DNA of 64,000 nucleotides from Paucisalibacillus globulus DSM 18846 (GTDB lineage: Bacteria; Bacillota; Bacilli; Bacillales; Amphibacillaceae). Location of the stretch: assembly GCF_000482485.1 (NCBI RefSeq), contig NZ_KI519439.1, forward strand, positions 39,795-103,794. Direction: 5' to 3'. The translations under genes and the position numbers were made by a program. Below the pieces are notes generated by a model. The model searched no databases. It saw nothing but the letters and a program-made list of their open reading frames with translations, and had not been told where the DNA came from. Positions 16,817 through 25,222 of this stretch are shown here, piece by piece (position 1 is the stretch's first letter; each line of letters begins with the position of its first letter).

Positions 16817-17881
16817 TTGAAAAAGGTTCTTGTATTTGCACTTTTAAGTATGTTAATTGTATTTCTTGCAGCATGTGGATCGGATAATGATAATAATGCA
16901 GGTGGAGATAAGGAATTAAGTGATAAGCTTTATGTGTTTAACTTTAGTGAATACATTCCACAGGAAGTATTAGATGATTTTGAAAAAGAATTTGGGGTAG
17001 AGGTAGTTTATTCTACATATAACTCAAACCACGAAATGCTTACAAAAGTACAAAGTGGTACGGTTGCTTATGACCTTGTGTTTCCGTCTGACTATTATGT
17101 AAAGCAAATGGCAGATAATGACCTATTACAAGAAATAAACTTTGATAATATTCCAAACTACGAGAATATTGCGGACGCATGGCATGATATGCCGTTTGAC
17201 CCTGAAAATAAATATTCTGTTCCATTTATGTATGGATATGATGGAATTGCCTATAACAAGGAATTTATAAAAGAAGCTCCTACTAGTTGGGAAGACCTTT
17301 GGAATCCAGAGTATGCTGGAAAAGTTCTTTTACTAGAAGAATCAAAGGAAGTATCCAATATGCTTCAACAGCTTCTTGGTAATGATATGAATAACCCAAC
17401 GGAAGATCAACTAGAAGAAGGATTCGATAAATTAAAGGAATTAGTGCCAAATGTATTAGCCTTTGATGCAACACCGTCGGACCGGTTAGTTAGTGGGGAA
17501 GCATGGATTGCCCATGGCTATTCTGGTGCAGCTGCAACAGCTTGGTTAGAAAATGACAATATCGATTTCGTCCTACCTAAAGAGGGTGGCATTGTTTGGA
17601 TGGATACGATGGTTATTCCAAAGACATCCAAGAACAAATATACAGCGGAAACTTTTATTAATTATATACTTCGTCCTGAAGTAAGCAAGCAGATTTCTGA
17701 ATACATTCCTTATGGAAATCCGAATAAAGCTGCATTAGAGATTTTACCAGAAAACATTAAAAATAGTCCTGGATTGAACTTCCCTGATGAAGTTATCAAG
17801 CGTGCTGAGTGGAACTTACCACTTGATGCAGAACGTACACAAATAATGAACCGCTTGTTCCAGGAGTCAAAAGTAGAATAA
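16817..17881 (+). CDS. potD: Polyamine-type ABC solute-binding lipoprotein (PotD-like)
   Basis: About 354 residues with a lipoprotein signal ending VFLAAC. The PotD-like body contains LYVFNFSEYIPQEVLDDFEKEFG, DLVFPSDYYVKQM and GYDGIAYNKEFI, which place it in the PotD/PotF family of periplasmic-type polyamine binders. The start is taken as TTG 16817, which gives a normal signal peptide; the ATG at 16796 would add seven residues and has no ribosome site. Exact ligand (spermidine, putrescine or other) is not visible. A palindromic hairpin follows before the permease genes. Confidence 0.88.
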   Translation: MKKVLVFALLSMLIVFLAACGSDNDNNAGGDKELSDKLYVFNFSEYIPQEVLDDFEKEFGVEVVYSTYNSNHEMLTKVQSGTVAYDLVFPSDYYVKQMADNDLLQEINFDNIPNYENIADAWHDMPFDPENKYSVPFMYGYDGIAYNKEFIKEAPTSWEDLWNPEYAGKVLLLEESKEVSNMLQQLLGNDMNNPTEDQLEEGFDKLKELVPNVLAFDATPSDRLVSGEAWIAHGYSGAAATAWLENDNIDFVLPKEGGIVWMDTMVIPKTSKNKYTAETFINYILRPEVSKQISEYIPYGNPNKAALEILPENIKNSPGLNFPDEVIKRAEWNLPLDAERTQIMNRLFQESKVE

Positions 17882-17884
17882 TTA

Positions 17885-17950
17885 AAGGGGGACAGTCCCT
17901 CACCACGTTAAAGCATTAATATGCCTAGACGCGTGAAGGACTGTCCCCTA
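17885..17950. repeat. GGGACAGTCCCTCAC palindromic repeat, copy D2
   Basis: The arms GGGGGACAGTCCCTCAC and GTGAAGGACTGTCCCC are separated by about 30 nt. It lies directly after the binding-protein stop and 26 bp before the permease start, as does D1 in the sugar operon. No T run. Confidence 0.85.
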
Positions 17951-17975
17951 CAAGTATTTAGAAGGTAGGTGGAAA

Positions 17976-18764
17976 ATGATGAGACCAAGAACGAAGAAGA
18001 TTTTATTTTCGTTTTCCCTACTCGTCTTTTTATTCTTTTATATTCCAATTTTATTTGTAATCATATTTTCATTTAATGATTCTAAATTAGGTACGGTGTG
18101 GACTGGATTTACCCTTGACTGGTATGGATCTATATTCCAGAATAAACAGTTGATTAGTGCTACGATGAACAGCATCTATTTAGCGGTTATTACAACAATT
18201 ATCTCGACTATTTTAGGGACGCTTGCAGCATTAGCACTGCATCGCTACACCTTTATTGGGAAAAAGTCCGTGGAGTTTCTATTTTATATTCCCGTAGTTA
18301 TTCCTGATATTGTTGTTGCGGTGGCGCTACTTGCGATTTATGGATTATTGAATATGTCGCTTGGGCTTAATACGGCAGTTCCAGGACATGTGGCGATTAC
18401 GATTTCTTATGTCATGTTGGTTGTGCTTGCTAGATTGTCTTCCTTTGATAATTCGTTGGAGGAAACGGCGAAGGATTTAGGGGCGAATGAATGGAAGACG
18501 TTCTGGAAGGTTACGTTCCCCTTGATTTTCCCAGGAATCATGGCTGGTGCCCTGCTAGCATTTACCATTTCACTTGATGAGTTCGTTATTTCCTTCTTTA
18601 CATTAGGTCCAGGAGATAACACACTTCCAGTACTAGTCTACTCGATGGTTCGCCTAGGTGTATCACCTGAAGTTAATGTACTTTCTACTATTATAATAGC
18701 GATTATGTTTATTGTTGTATTTGTGGTTGGATTAAGAATGCGAAAAGGGGGAGATGCAAAATGA
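17976..18764 (+). CDS. potC: Polyamine-type ABC permease (PotC-like)
   Basis: A 262-residue membrane protein with six predicted transmembrane segments. The start contains FYIPILFVIIFSFNDSK and the EAA loop is EETAKDLGANEWKTFWKVTFP, both characteristic of PotC. FTISLDEFVISFFT is also a PotC-family motif. GGTAGGTGG precedes the tandem ATGs at 17976 and 17979. It overlaps the next permease by 4 bp. Confidence 0.88.
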   Translation: MMRPRTKKILFSFSLLVFLFFYIPILFVIIFSFNDSKLGTVWTGFTLDWYGSIFQNKQLISATMNSIYLAVITTIISTILGTLAALALHRYTFIGKKSVEFLFYIPVVIPDIVVAVALLAIYGLLNMSLGLNTAVPGHVAITISYVMLVVLARLSSFDNSLEETAKDLGANEWKTFWKVTFPLIFPGIMAGALLAFTISLDEFVISFFTLGPGDNTLPVLVYSMVRLGVSPEVNVLSTIIIAIMFIVVFVVGLRMRKGGDAK

Positions 18765-19612
18765 TAAGAAATTTTAAAAAGGCCTATTTATTATTATCTC
18801 CAAGCCTATTTTGGCTAACTCTATTCTTAGTTATTCCGGTAGTCTTTATCGCAATTATCAGCTTTACAACCAATGGTGATTTTGGTGCGATTATCTACGA
18901 GTTTAGTACAAAAGCATATACGTCGGCATTTAGCTCTTTATATGCAAAAGTAATTTGGCAATCGGTTTGGTGGGCATTGCTTGCTACCGTAGTTTGTTTA
19001 TTGGTTGCTTATCCATTCGCTTATTTCATTGCGAATGCTGGAAAGTGGAAAAATATATTACTATTACTTGTGATGGTTCCGTTTTGGACCAACTTATTGA
19101 TTAGACTTTATGCTTGGATTATTCTATTAAATAATCAAGGTGTCGTTAATAATTTCTTAATGGACCTTGGATTTATCGAAGAACCATTACAGTTGATGTA
19201 TTCTCCAGGTGGAGTCATCCTAGGATTGGTGTATGGATTCCTACCATTTATGATCTTGCCGATTTATTCTTCTATTGAACAGTTGGATAAAACATATTTA
19301 GATGCTGCGGAGGATTTAGGAGCAGGACCGGTGAGAACGTTCATCAATGTTACCTTACCATTAACGTTACCAGGAATTCTTGCAGGATTTATTATCACGT
19401 TTGTACCAGCGATTAGTGTGTTCGTCGTGACAGATTTATTCACTGGTGGAAAATTATTGATGGTTGGTAATGTGATTCGGGATGCGTTCTTAGTGGAGAT
19501 GAACTGGCAACTTGGTGCGGCACTTTCACTACTACTTATGATTTTGGTGTTGCTGTCGTTGATGATTTTCATGCGGTTTACTAGTCGGAAGGATCGGAAG
19601 TTGTTGGTGTAA
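18761..19612 (+). CDS. potB: Polyamine-type ABC permease (PotB-like)
   Basis: A 283-residue inner-membrane permease. LLSPSLFWLTLFLVIPVVFIAIISF at the N terminus, FWTNLLIRLYAWIILL, and the EAA-type loop DAAEDLGAGPVRTFINVTLP are PotB-like. It is translationally coupled to the PotC-like gene by an ATGA overlap and is the last gene of the operon. Confidence 0.88.
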   Translation: MIRNFKKAYLLLSPSLFWLTLFLVIPVVFIAIISFTTNGDFGAIIYEFSTKAYTSAFSSLYAKVIWQSVWWALLATVVCLLVAYPFAYFIANAGKWKNILLLLVMVPFWTNLLIRLYAWIILLNNQGVVNNFLMDLGFIEEPLQLMYSPGGVILGLVYGFLPFMILPIYSSIEQLDKTYLDAAEDLGAGPVRTFINVTLPLTLPGILAGFIITFVPAISVFVVTDLFTGGKLLMVGNVIRDAFLVEMNWQLGAALSLLLMILVLLSLMIFMRFTSRKDRKLLV

Positions 19613-19623
19613 TATTAGTGATG

Positions 19624-19649
19624 AAAAGCGTGCTTCGGCATGCTTTTTT
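19624..19649 (+). terminator. Terminator of the polyamine-type operon
   Basis: AAAAGCGTGC pairs with GCATGCTTTT around a TTCG tetraloop, then a T run. Confidence 0.9.
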
Positions 19650-19757
19650 CTTTGGGGAAAATTAATACTATGAAAAATTAATACTTTCTTATCAAATTTT
19701 GTCGAATTATGGAAAAACTTATAGTATAATAGAACTAAATATATATAGGTTTACCGA

Positions 19758-19838
19758 AAAGGCATACTTATTGAAAGGTAAGGACGCAAAGCCAAGGGCC
19801 TAAAGCACTATTGCTATGGCAGCCTAGCTACCGAAGAA
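19758..19838 (+). promoter_or_regulatory. c-di-GMP-I (GEMM) riboswitch upstream of the PilZ gene
   Basis: The GEMM-I core is clear: a TTGAAAGG loop, GGACGCAAAGCC, then GGGCCTAA and a second arm closing with CAGCCTAG. It lies about 50 nt upstream of the PilZ protein start. CCGAAAA before the aptamer can pair with TTTTTCGG at 19853-19860, so an alternative long-range pairing is possible. The expression platform is less clear than in the other two copies. Confidence 0.88.
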
Positions 19839-19889
19839 AACTGGGACCTGACTTTTTCGGATACTAATTTGAGTTGGGAGGTGTATAGA

Positions 19890-20453
19890 TTGGATTATAG
19901 GGAATGGACTTATATTCTTATAGCTGTTGTTTTTGTAATGATTTTGTTTTTATATTTTATTTTGAAGCGATTTTCTAGAACGTCGGATACTGAAAATGCA
20001 GTAGTTAAGGAAAATAGAGAGACGCCAAAGCACTCTAACTTTTCAGGGGTAGAGCTTAGAGCAAATTTCCGTGTTAACTTAAATGATGTACCATGCTTTG
20101 TTGAATTTCTTGATGTAGACAACGAGGAACTAAATCCTAAGTTTTTTAATGCGGTATTAAAGAATATTAGTGTTGGCGGTGTAAAGTTTGATTGTGATCA
20201 TGAATATCCAATAGAGGATGACATGATGATTAAAGTACGATTTTCTTTGAAAGATAGTATGTTTATCTTAAAAGGAAGAATTGTAAGGAAGGAATTGTAT
20301 CTGGATAGAAAGAGATTCGGATATGGTGTACAGTTTACGAGTTTGTTGGATGAGGATAAGGAATTGTTGTTTCATATTTTGAATCGGATTATGGTGGAGA
20401 AACGTGGGAAGACGGTGAAGAAAAGTTTGGTTGGGGAGGAGTCTGTGGTTTAG
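19890..20453 (+). CDS. Membrane-anchored PilZ-domain c-di-GMP receptor
   Basis: A 187-residue protein with one N-terminal membrane segment (about residues 7-25) and a cytoplasmic PilZ domain. Both c-di-GMP-binding motifs are intact: Arg57-x-x-x-Arg61 in RANFR and NISVGG at 92-97. The start is TTG 19890, 6 bp after GGGAGGTG; a TTG at 19869 is less well placed. It is controlled by a c-di-GMP riboswitch, so the same ligand acts on both RNA and protein. It lies immediately upstream of flagellin, so a role in motility control is likely. Confidence 0.85.
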   Translation: MDYREWTYILIAVVFVMILFLYFILKRFSRTSDTENAVVKENRETPKHSNFSGVELRANFRVNLNDVPCFVEFLDVDNEELNPKFFNAVLKNISVGGVKFDCDHEYPIEDDMMIKVRFSLKDSMFILKGRIVRKELYLDRKRFGYGVQFTSLLDEDKELLFHILNRIMVEKRGKTVKKSLVGEESVV

Positions 20454-20543
20454 TGCCATGGGCTTTTTTGTTGTTTAAAAGCTAAGGAAATTGAGGTTTA
20501 TTTCAAATTTCTACAAAAAAGAATAATTTTTTTAGAAAATGAT

Positions 20544-20569
20544 TAAACATATTTTTTTCCTGCCGATAT
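20544..20569 (+). promoter_or_regulatory. Sigma-D promoter of hag
   Basis: TAAA at 20544 and GCCGATAT at 20562-20569 with a 14-bp spacer: an exact match to the flagellar sigma-D consensus of Bacillus. It lies about 110 bp before hag. Confidence 0.92.
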
Positions 20570-20623
20570 AATAAGTACAACATCAAAATGATGTAGTAAA
20601 TGTTTTGGCCAAACATTTAGTAA

Positions 20624-20672
20624 GTGAGACACAAGGATGTGACTCACCATAAAAAACACATTACATGGAGGT
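20624..20672 (+). promoter_or_regulatory. CsrA-type hairpin and ribosome-site element in the hag leader
   Basis: GTGAGACACA and TGTGACTCAC form a stem that exposes AGGA in the loop (20634-20637). A second GGA is in the hag ribosome site GGAGGT (20667-20672). Two GGA motifs, one in a hairpin loop and one at the ribosome site, are the B. subtilis pattern by which CsrA blocks hag translation and FliW relieves it. csrA and fliW are not in this window. Confidence 0.75.
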
Positions 20673-20681
20673 AAGTAAATT

Positions 20682-21506
20682 ATGATTATCAATCACAATA
20701 TTTCTGCATTAAACGCACACCGTCAGTTAGGTGCTAACCAAGGAGCTACTCAAAACTCTTTAGAAAAACTATCTTCTGGTCTTCGTATCAACCGTGCTGG
20801 AGATGACGCTGCAGGTCTAGCAATCTCTGAAAAAATGCGTGGACAAATCAAAGGTTTAGAAATGGCTTCTAAAAATGCTCAAGATGGTATTTCGTTAATC
20901 CAAACTGCTGAAGGTGCTCTTAACGAAACTCATTCTATCCTACAACGTATGCGTGAACTAGCTGTACAGTCTTCAAACGATACTAACACTACTGGTGACC
21001 GTAAAGAACTTCAAAAAGAAGTGGATCAATTAGTATCAGAAATCGACAGAATTGCTAATAACACTGAATTCAACACTAAAAAATTACTTGAAGGTTCTTT
21101 AAGTGGAACTGCTAATGCATTAACTTTCCACGTTGGTGCTAACTCAGGTCAAGTGGTAACATTAGATATTAATTCTATGACTGCATCTGGTTTAGGTGTA
21201 AGTGGAATCAATATTTCTGGTCAAACTTCTGCTGATGATGCAATTTCAACTATTCAAACAGCTATTGATAAAGTTTCTTCTGAGCGTTCTAAACTTGGTG
21301 CTGTACAAAACCGTCTAGAACACACTATCAATAACTTAGGTACTTCTGCTGAGAACTTAACTGCTGCAGAATCACGTATCCGTGATGTTGATATGGCTAA
21401 AGAAATGATGGAATTCACTAAGAATAACATTCTTTCTCAAGCAGCTCAAGCTATGCTAGCACAAGCTAACCAACAACCACAAGGTGTACTACAACTTCTA
21501 AGATAA
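20682..21506 (+). CDS. hag: Flagellin
   Basis: A 274-residue flagellin with intact conserved D0/D1 ends (start [17 protein letters not shown], end [12 protein letters not shown]) and a short central domain (about residues 135-200) with several Ser and Thr. It is exported through the flagellar type III system and forms the filament. It has its own sigma-D promoter and CsrA-type leader. The adjacent Maf and legionaminic-acid genes make glycosylation of surface Ser/Thr likely, by analogy with Campylobacter and Geobacillus. Its terminator has been invaded by an IS. Confidence 0.96.
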   Translation: MIINHNISALNAHRQLGANQGATQNSLEKLSSGLRINRAGDDAAGLAISEKMRGQIKGLEMASKNAQDGISLIQTAEGALNETHSILQRMRELAVQSSNDTNTTGDRKELQKEVDQLVSEIDRIANNTEFNTKKLLEGSLSGTANALTFHVGANSGQVVTLDINSMTASGLGVSGINISGQTSADDAISTIQTAIDKVSSERSKLGAVQNRLEHTINNLGTSAENLTAAESRIRDVDMAKEMMEFTKNNILSQAAQAMLAQANQQPQGVLQLLR

Positions 21507-21527
21507 TGATAAGTTATCTTGAAAAAA

Positions 21528-21548
21528 AGGATGTCCAATGGACATCCT
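21528..21548 (+). repeat. Left copy of a 21-bp palindromic target duplication (hag terminator stem)
   Basis: A palindrome with arms AGGATGTCC and GGACATCCT. The identical 21 bp recurs at 23121-23141, on the other side of the IS. It lies directly after hag and is presumably the original hag terminator stem, now cut off from its T run on this side. Confidence 0.88.
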
Positions 21549-23120
21549 CAGGCTGTCGAGAAACCCTCGATGGCCTTTTTTATATTCTAAATACTTCAAC
21601 AATTTACCGCGTTAATTTGTTATAATATAAGTATTATAAAGGGGGCGCTGGTATGTTACAATCTCACAATAATAAACAAAATGAGTATGAATTTATTTGT
21701 ATTGAAGAATTAGTTCCGGAAGATCATCAACTTCGAAAAGTTGATAAGTATATTGATTTTTCTTTTATTCTAGATATTGTACGACCATTTTATTGTGAGG
21801 ATAATGGGAGACCCTCTATCGACCCTATTGTTCTATTTAAGATGATGTTTATTGGTTACCTCTATGGAATTAGATCAGAGCGGCAGTTAGAAAAGGAAAT
21901 TAAAGTTAATGTGGCATACCGTTGGTTTCTAGGTTTGGGTCTTAAAAATCCTGTTCCTCATCATTCCACTATTAGTTGGAACCGCCAGAACCGTTTCAAA
22001 GGGACAACTATCTTTCAAGATGTATTTGATGAAATCGTTCGATTAGCACAATCACATCGCATGGTTGGTGGACGTGCCCTCATGACGGATTCAACCCATT
22101 TAAAAGCCAATGCGAATAAACGAAAATTTGAAAAAGAAACTGTAGAGGTTGAAACTAGATCTTACATAGAAGAGTTAGATAAGGCCATTGAAGAGGATCG
22201 AAAAGATCATGGAAAAAAGCCTCTAAAAAAGAAAGAGGAGGTGAAGGAAACTAAGGAGATTAAAGTGAGTACGACCGATTCGGAAAGTGGCTATATGTTT
22301 CGGGAAGGGAAACCAGAAGGATTTTTTTATTTAGACCACCGAACAACGGACTTAAAATATAATATTATAACGGATGTTCACGTCACTGCTGGAAATGTCC
22401 ATGATTCTGTTCCATACCTAGAGCGTTTAGATCGCCAAAAAGAGCGTTTTAATTTCGATGTAGAAGCTGTTGCTTTAGATTCTGGTTATCTTACAGCCCC
22501 AATATGTAAAGGATTAGTTGAACGTAATATTTTCGGAGTTATTGGACATCGCAGATTTAAATCTTCAAAAGGATTAATGCCAAAATGGAAATTTAAATAT
22601 AATGCTGAAACGGATAGTTATTCTTGTCCGAATGGAGAAACGCTAAAATATAGTACGACCGATCGTGATGGATATCGTCATTATAAATCTAATCCAAATA
22701 TTTGTTCGACATGCCCTTTGTTAAGTGAATGCACAAAATCCCAAAATCACCAAAAAGTTATTACTCGTCATGTTTGGGAAGATTATAAAGAACAGATAAG
22801 GGACAATCGACTTTCTAAGTCAGGGAAAATGCTATACAAAAAGAGAAAAGAAACTATTGAGCGAAGCTTTGCAGACGGTAAAGAACTGCACGGACTTCGC
22901 TATTGCCGGTTACGGGGAAGGGAAAATGTTCAAGAGCAGGCGTTAATGACAGCCACCGCTCAGAACATCAAGAAGATTGCCAACCACCTAGCCAAGCTTG
23001 GCTAGGTGGTTGGGAGTCTTTTTGATTTAACAATAAAGCATAGAAAAGGGTTATTAATAGTTACTTTTCATCTAAAAAATAAGAGTGTAGAGAAAAACCA
23101 GGGGGTTTCTCTACACTCTG
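21549..23120 (+). mobile_element. IS1182-family insertion sequence
   Basis: A complete 1572-bp element. The terminal inverted repeats are imperfect: the left end starts CAGGCTGTCGAGAAACCC and the right end, read inwards, CAGAGTGTAGAGAAACCC (about 18 bp, three mismatches). It encodes one intact transposase. It is flanked by a 21-bp palindromic direct repeat. The left end carries TCGAGAAACCCTCGA followed by TGGCCTTTTTT, a possible outward-protecting terminator. Confidence 0.9.
21653..23005 (+). CDS. IS1182-family transposase
   Basis: A 450-residue DDE transposase of the IS1182 family. The N-terminal DUF772-type domain contains [29 protein letters not shown]. The catalytic core has [23 protein letters not shown] and a C-terminal [25 protein letters not shown] Cys cluster ([10 protein letters not shown]) precedes the last motif. 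The frame is intact, so the element may be active. AAAGGGGG precedes the ATG. Confidence 0.92.
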   Translation: MLQSHNNKQNEYEFICIEELVPEDHQLRKVDKYIDFSFILDIVRPFYCEDNGRPSIDPIVLFKMMFIGYLYGIRSERQLEKEIKVNVAYRWFLGLGLKNPVPHHSTISWNRQNRFKGTTIFQDVFDEIVRLAQSHRMVGGRALMTDSTHLKANANKRKFEKETVEVETRSYIEELDKAIEEDRKDHGKKPLKKKEEVKETKEIKVSTTDSESGYMFREGKPEGFFYLDHRTTDLKYNIITDVHVTAGNVHDSVPYLERLDRQKERFNFDVEAVALDSGYLTAPICKGLVERNIFGVIGHRRFKSSKGLMPKWKFKYNAETDSYSCPNGETLKYSTTDRDGYRHYKSNPNICSTCPLLSECTKSQNHQKVITRHVWEDYKEQIRDNRLSKSGKMLYKKRKETIERSFADGKELHGLRYCRLRGRENVQEQALMTATAQNIKKIANHLAKLG

Positions 23121-23147
23121 AGGATGTCCAATGGACATCCTTTTTTA
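23121..23147 (+). terminator. Right copy of the palindrome with T run (displaced hag terminator)
   Basis: The 21-bp palindrome at 23121-23141 is followed by six T residues, so this copy keeps the full terminator form. It now follows the transposase and faces the convergent Maf gene. Confidence 0.85.
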
Positions 23148-23175
23148 TGTTTATTGTTTATATAAATAAGTGCTA

Positions 23176-24438
23176 TTACTTAACCATATTATAAAATTCC
23201 TTTAGGCTTATGTGCTTCCAATTATTAATATATGCGCCACCCTCTGTACAATTAATAAGCTCTAGTTCAGGGTGGGTTACAGCATAATCTTCAAACCACT
23301 TTTTATATATTGATAAATTTTTAGCTGTAGTAACTTCACCTGTTCGATAATAGTTTAGTGTTTTCAATACAGATGTATTATCTAAAACATTTCTTTGTGC
23401 ATGAGAGTATTTTGCGTGACTTAGTCCATCTGTATATGCAAGATCTTGTCCAACTAATGCAATATCTTTCCCACCAAGATATAACATTAAGTCAAGTAAA
23501 GCAGTAGCAACAGACCCCCCACTTTGAATTATAGGATCTCCGTTTTTTCTAGCCAGTTCCTCTGCTTCAGGAAATCCTTCCTGCCACATGATATATTTGT
23601 CACCTTTGTGCTCATTAACTGTTTCATGATTAGTGGTGCTTAAGAAAAAGAATTCTGAATCCGGTAAAGATACACCTTTGAGTTGTTCTACGTTTCCTTG
23701 GTTTGGATCTATGATACAAAAAAAATCTGGAATAATATTATTTTCTAATAGTGGCTTTAATGCAGTACCTACAGAAGCTAATATGACTTTGTTCTCATCA
23801 TGTATCTTTTTTAACAATGTCATCTGCTTATCTAGTGAGGGACCAGCTGAGATTAATATCATTGGCCTACCTTCATATATACCTCGTTTTTGTTTAATGC
23901 CCCTTATACCTAGGCTAGTGTTTTTAGAAAAATTTTCATTCATTATATCGATTTGATTCTTAATTGAATTCTTCTTAAACTGTATATCCTCCAGTATTTT
24001 TTTAACATTATCATATGCTTCGGGCATAATATCTAAGCCACTTTTGTGAATTACTAAATTGGAAGTATGCAGGGTAGAAAATAGATTCCTCTGTTTTTTT
24101 TTCGATAAATTCTCAAATAAGTGTATAGTCAAATTCTCTATTTCCATTAATTTTTTTTGAAAGGGACTCTTAATAAACCAATGATAGAATTCTGGGTTGA
24201 ATTCTATTACAGTGATTGGAACTAATGGAAACATTTTTGCTAGTGTTATTATATGATAACCTGCTCCTATTCCAATTAATAATAGACTTGAAACATCCTT
24301 TATTGATGACTTTACATTATTACACCAGCCCTCTGCCTCACGAATAGGATCATATTTGCTATGAAAGAAATAGGATTTTTCATTATGTTTTACATTAATG
24401 GTAGGTACGGTTTTGGTTTCTATAATTGATATTTCCAT
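23176..24438 (-). CDS. Maf-family flagellin glycosyltransferase (DUF115)
   Basis: A 420-residue motility-associated factor (Maf). The DUF115/MAF_flag10 core is visible as PMILISAGPSLDKQ (about residue 192) and IPDFFCIIDPNQGNV; GKDIALVGQDLAYTDGLSHA is another family block. Maf proteins transfer nonulosonic acids (pseudaminic or legionaminic) to flagellin Ser/Thr in the cytoplasm. It is oriented towards the IS and hag and divergent from the gene at 24614. Shorter than the second Maf in this island. Confidence 0.88.
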   Translation of the reverse strand: MEISIIETKTVPTINVKHNEKSYFFHSKYDPIREAEGWCNNVKSSIKDVSSLLLIGIGAGYHIITLAKMFPLVPITVIEFNPEFYHWFIKSPFQKKLMEIENLTIHLFENLSKKKQRNLFSTLHTSNLVIHKSGLDIMPEAYDNVKKILEDIQFKKNSIKNQIDIMNENFSKNTSLGIRGIKQKRGIYEGRPMILISAGPSLDKQMTLLKKIHDENKVILASVGTALKPLLENNIIPDFFCIIDPNQGNVEQLKGVSLPDSEFFFLSTTNHETVNEHKGDKYIMWQEGFPEAEELARKNGDPIIQSGGSVATALLDLMLYLGGKDIALVGQDLAYTDGLSHAKYSHAQRNVLDNTSVLKTLNYYRTGEVTTAKNLSIYKKWFEDYAVTHPELELINCTEGGAYINNWKHISLKEFYNMVK

Positions 24439-24613
24439 TTAAATTTCTCCCTAGATTTTTATTAAAATTATATACTCTCTATTTCAATACAGCAAGTTGA
24501 CAAAATATTTTACATGTATTTTCTGCTACATTAACTTTAGATATCTTTGGATATACCGATATTAAAGTATATAATGAATATACTTGTACACTCATGAATA
24601 TTGGAGGCTAATT

Positions 24614-25222
24614 ATGAAAGTTTTATATAAAGAGGATTATTTCGAGATGAAAAATAAAGACAATGCCATTGATTTTATTTTTACAAAAGCTAATCAAATA
24701 ATGACCGAAGAGGGGAGGATCTTTAGTCATTTACTAATAGATGGAATTGAAGTCTATGAGAACCATGAAACGTATATCAACGAGCATGCAAATGAAATTA
24801 TGATAATTGAAATTGTGACCAAAAAAATGGCTGATATAATTATTGATATTTCCTATTCAATACTTGAATATTTGGAACGTGCAATCCCATCAATTGAAGA
24901 ATTAGTAAATAATAGTTATGAAAGCTTTTCACATGATACTTGGAATGGAATAAATGAGCTTGGTGAGGGTATGCAATTTATATTACAGTTTGCAACCTTA
25001 ACTAGAACATCTAATCTAAAGCCGAAGAATTGGGATAAAATAGATGTCAATATAAATCAATGTGAAAGTGCATTTAAACAGTTATTAGACGCAATTGAAA
25101 GCAAGGATACTGTATTCATTTCAGATATATTATCATATGAAATTATCCCAGCTTATCAAGCATTAATTGGAGATTTATCTTCATTTATACAAAGTAAGGA
25201 GTTCAATAAATATGTTAATTAG
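24614..25222 (+). CDS. Unrecognised protein of the flagellin-modification island
   Basis: 202 residues, acidic and probably all helical, with no membrane segment. It begins MKVLYKEDYFEM and has a middle GINELGEGMQFILQF. The start at 24614 has GGAGG 7 bp upstream. It overlaps the start of the second Maf gene by 11 bp, so the two are translationally coupled and may act together, for example as a Maf partner or flagellin-handling protein. That role is inference; I do not recognise the family. Confidence 0.65.
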   Translation: MKVLYKEDYFEMKNKDNAIDFIFTKANQIMTEEGRIFSHLLIDGIEVYENHETYINEHANEIMIIEIVTKKMADIIIDISYSILEYLERAIPSIEELVNNSYESFSHDTWNGINELGEGMQFILQFATLTRTSNLKPKNWDKIDVNINQCESAFKQLLDAIESKDTVFISDILSYEIIPAYQALIGDLSSFIQSKEFNKYVN

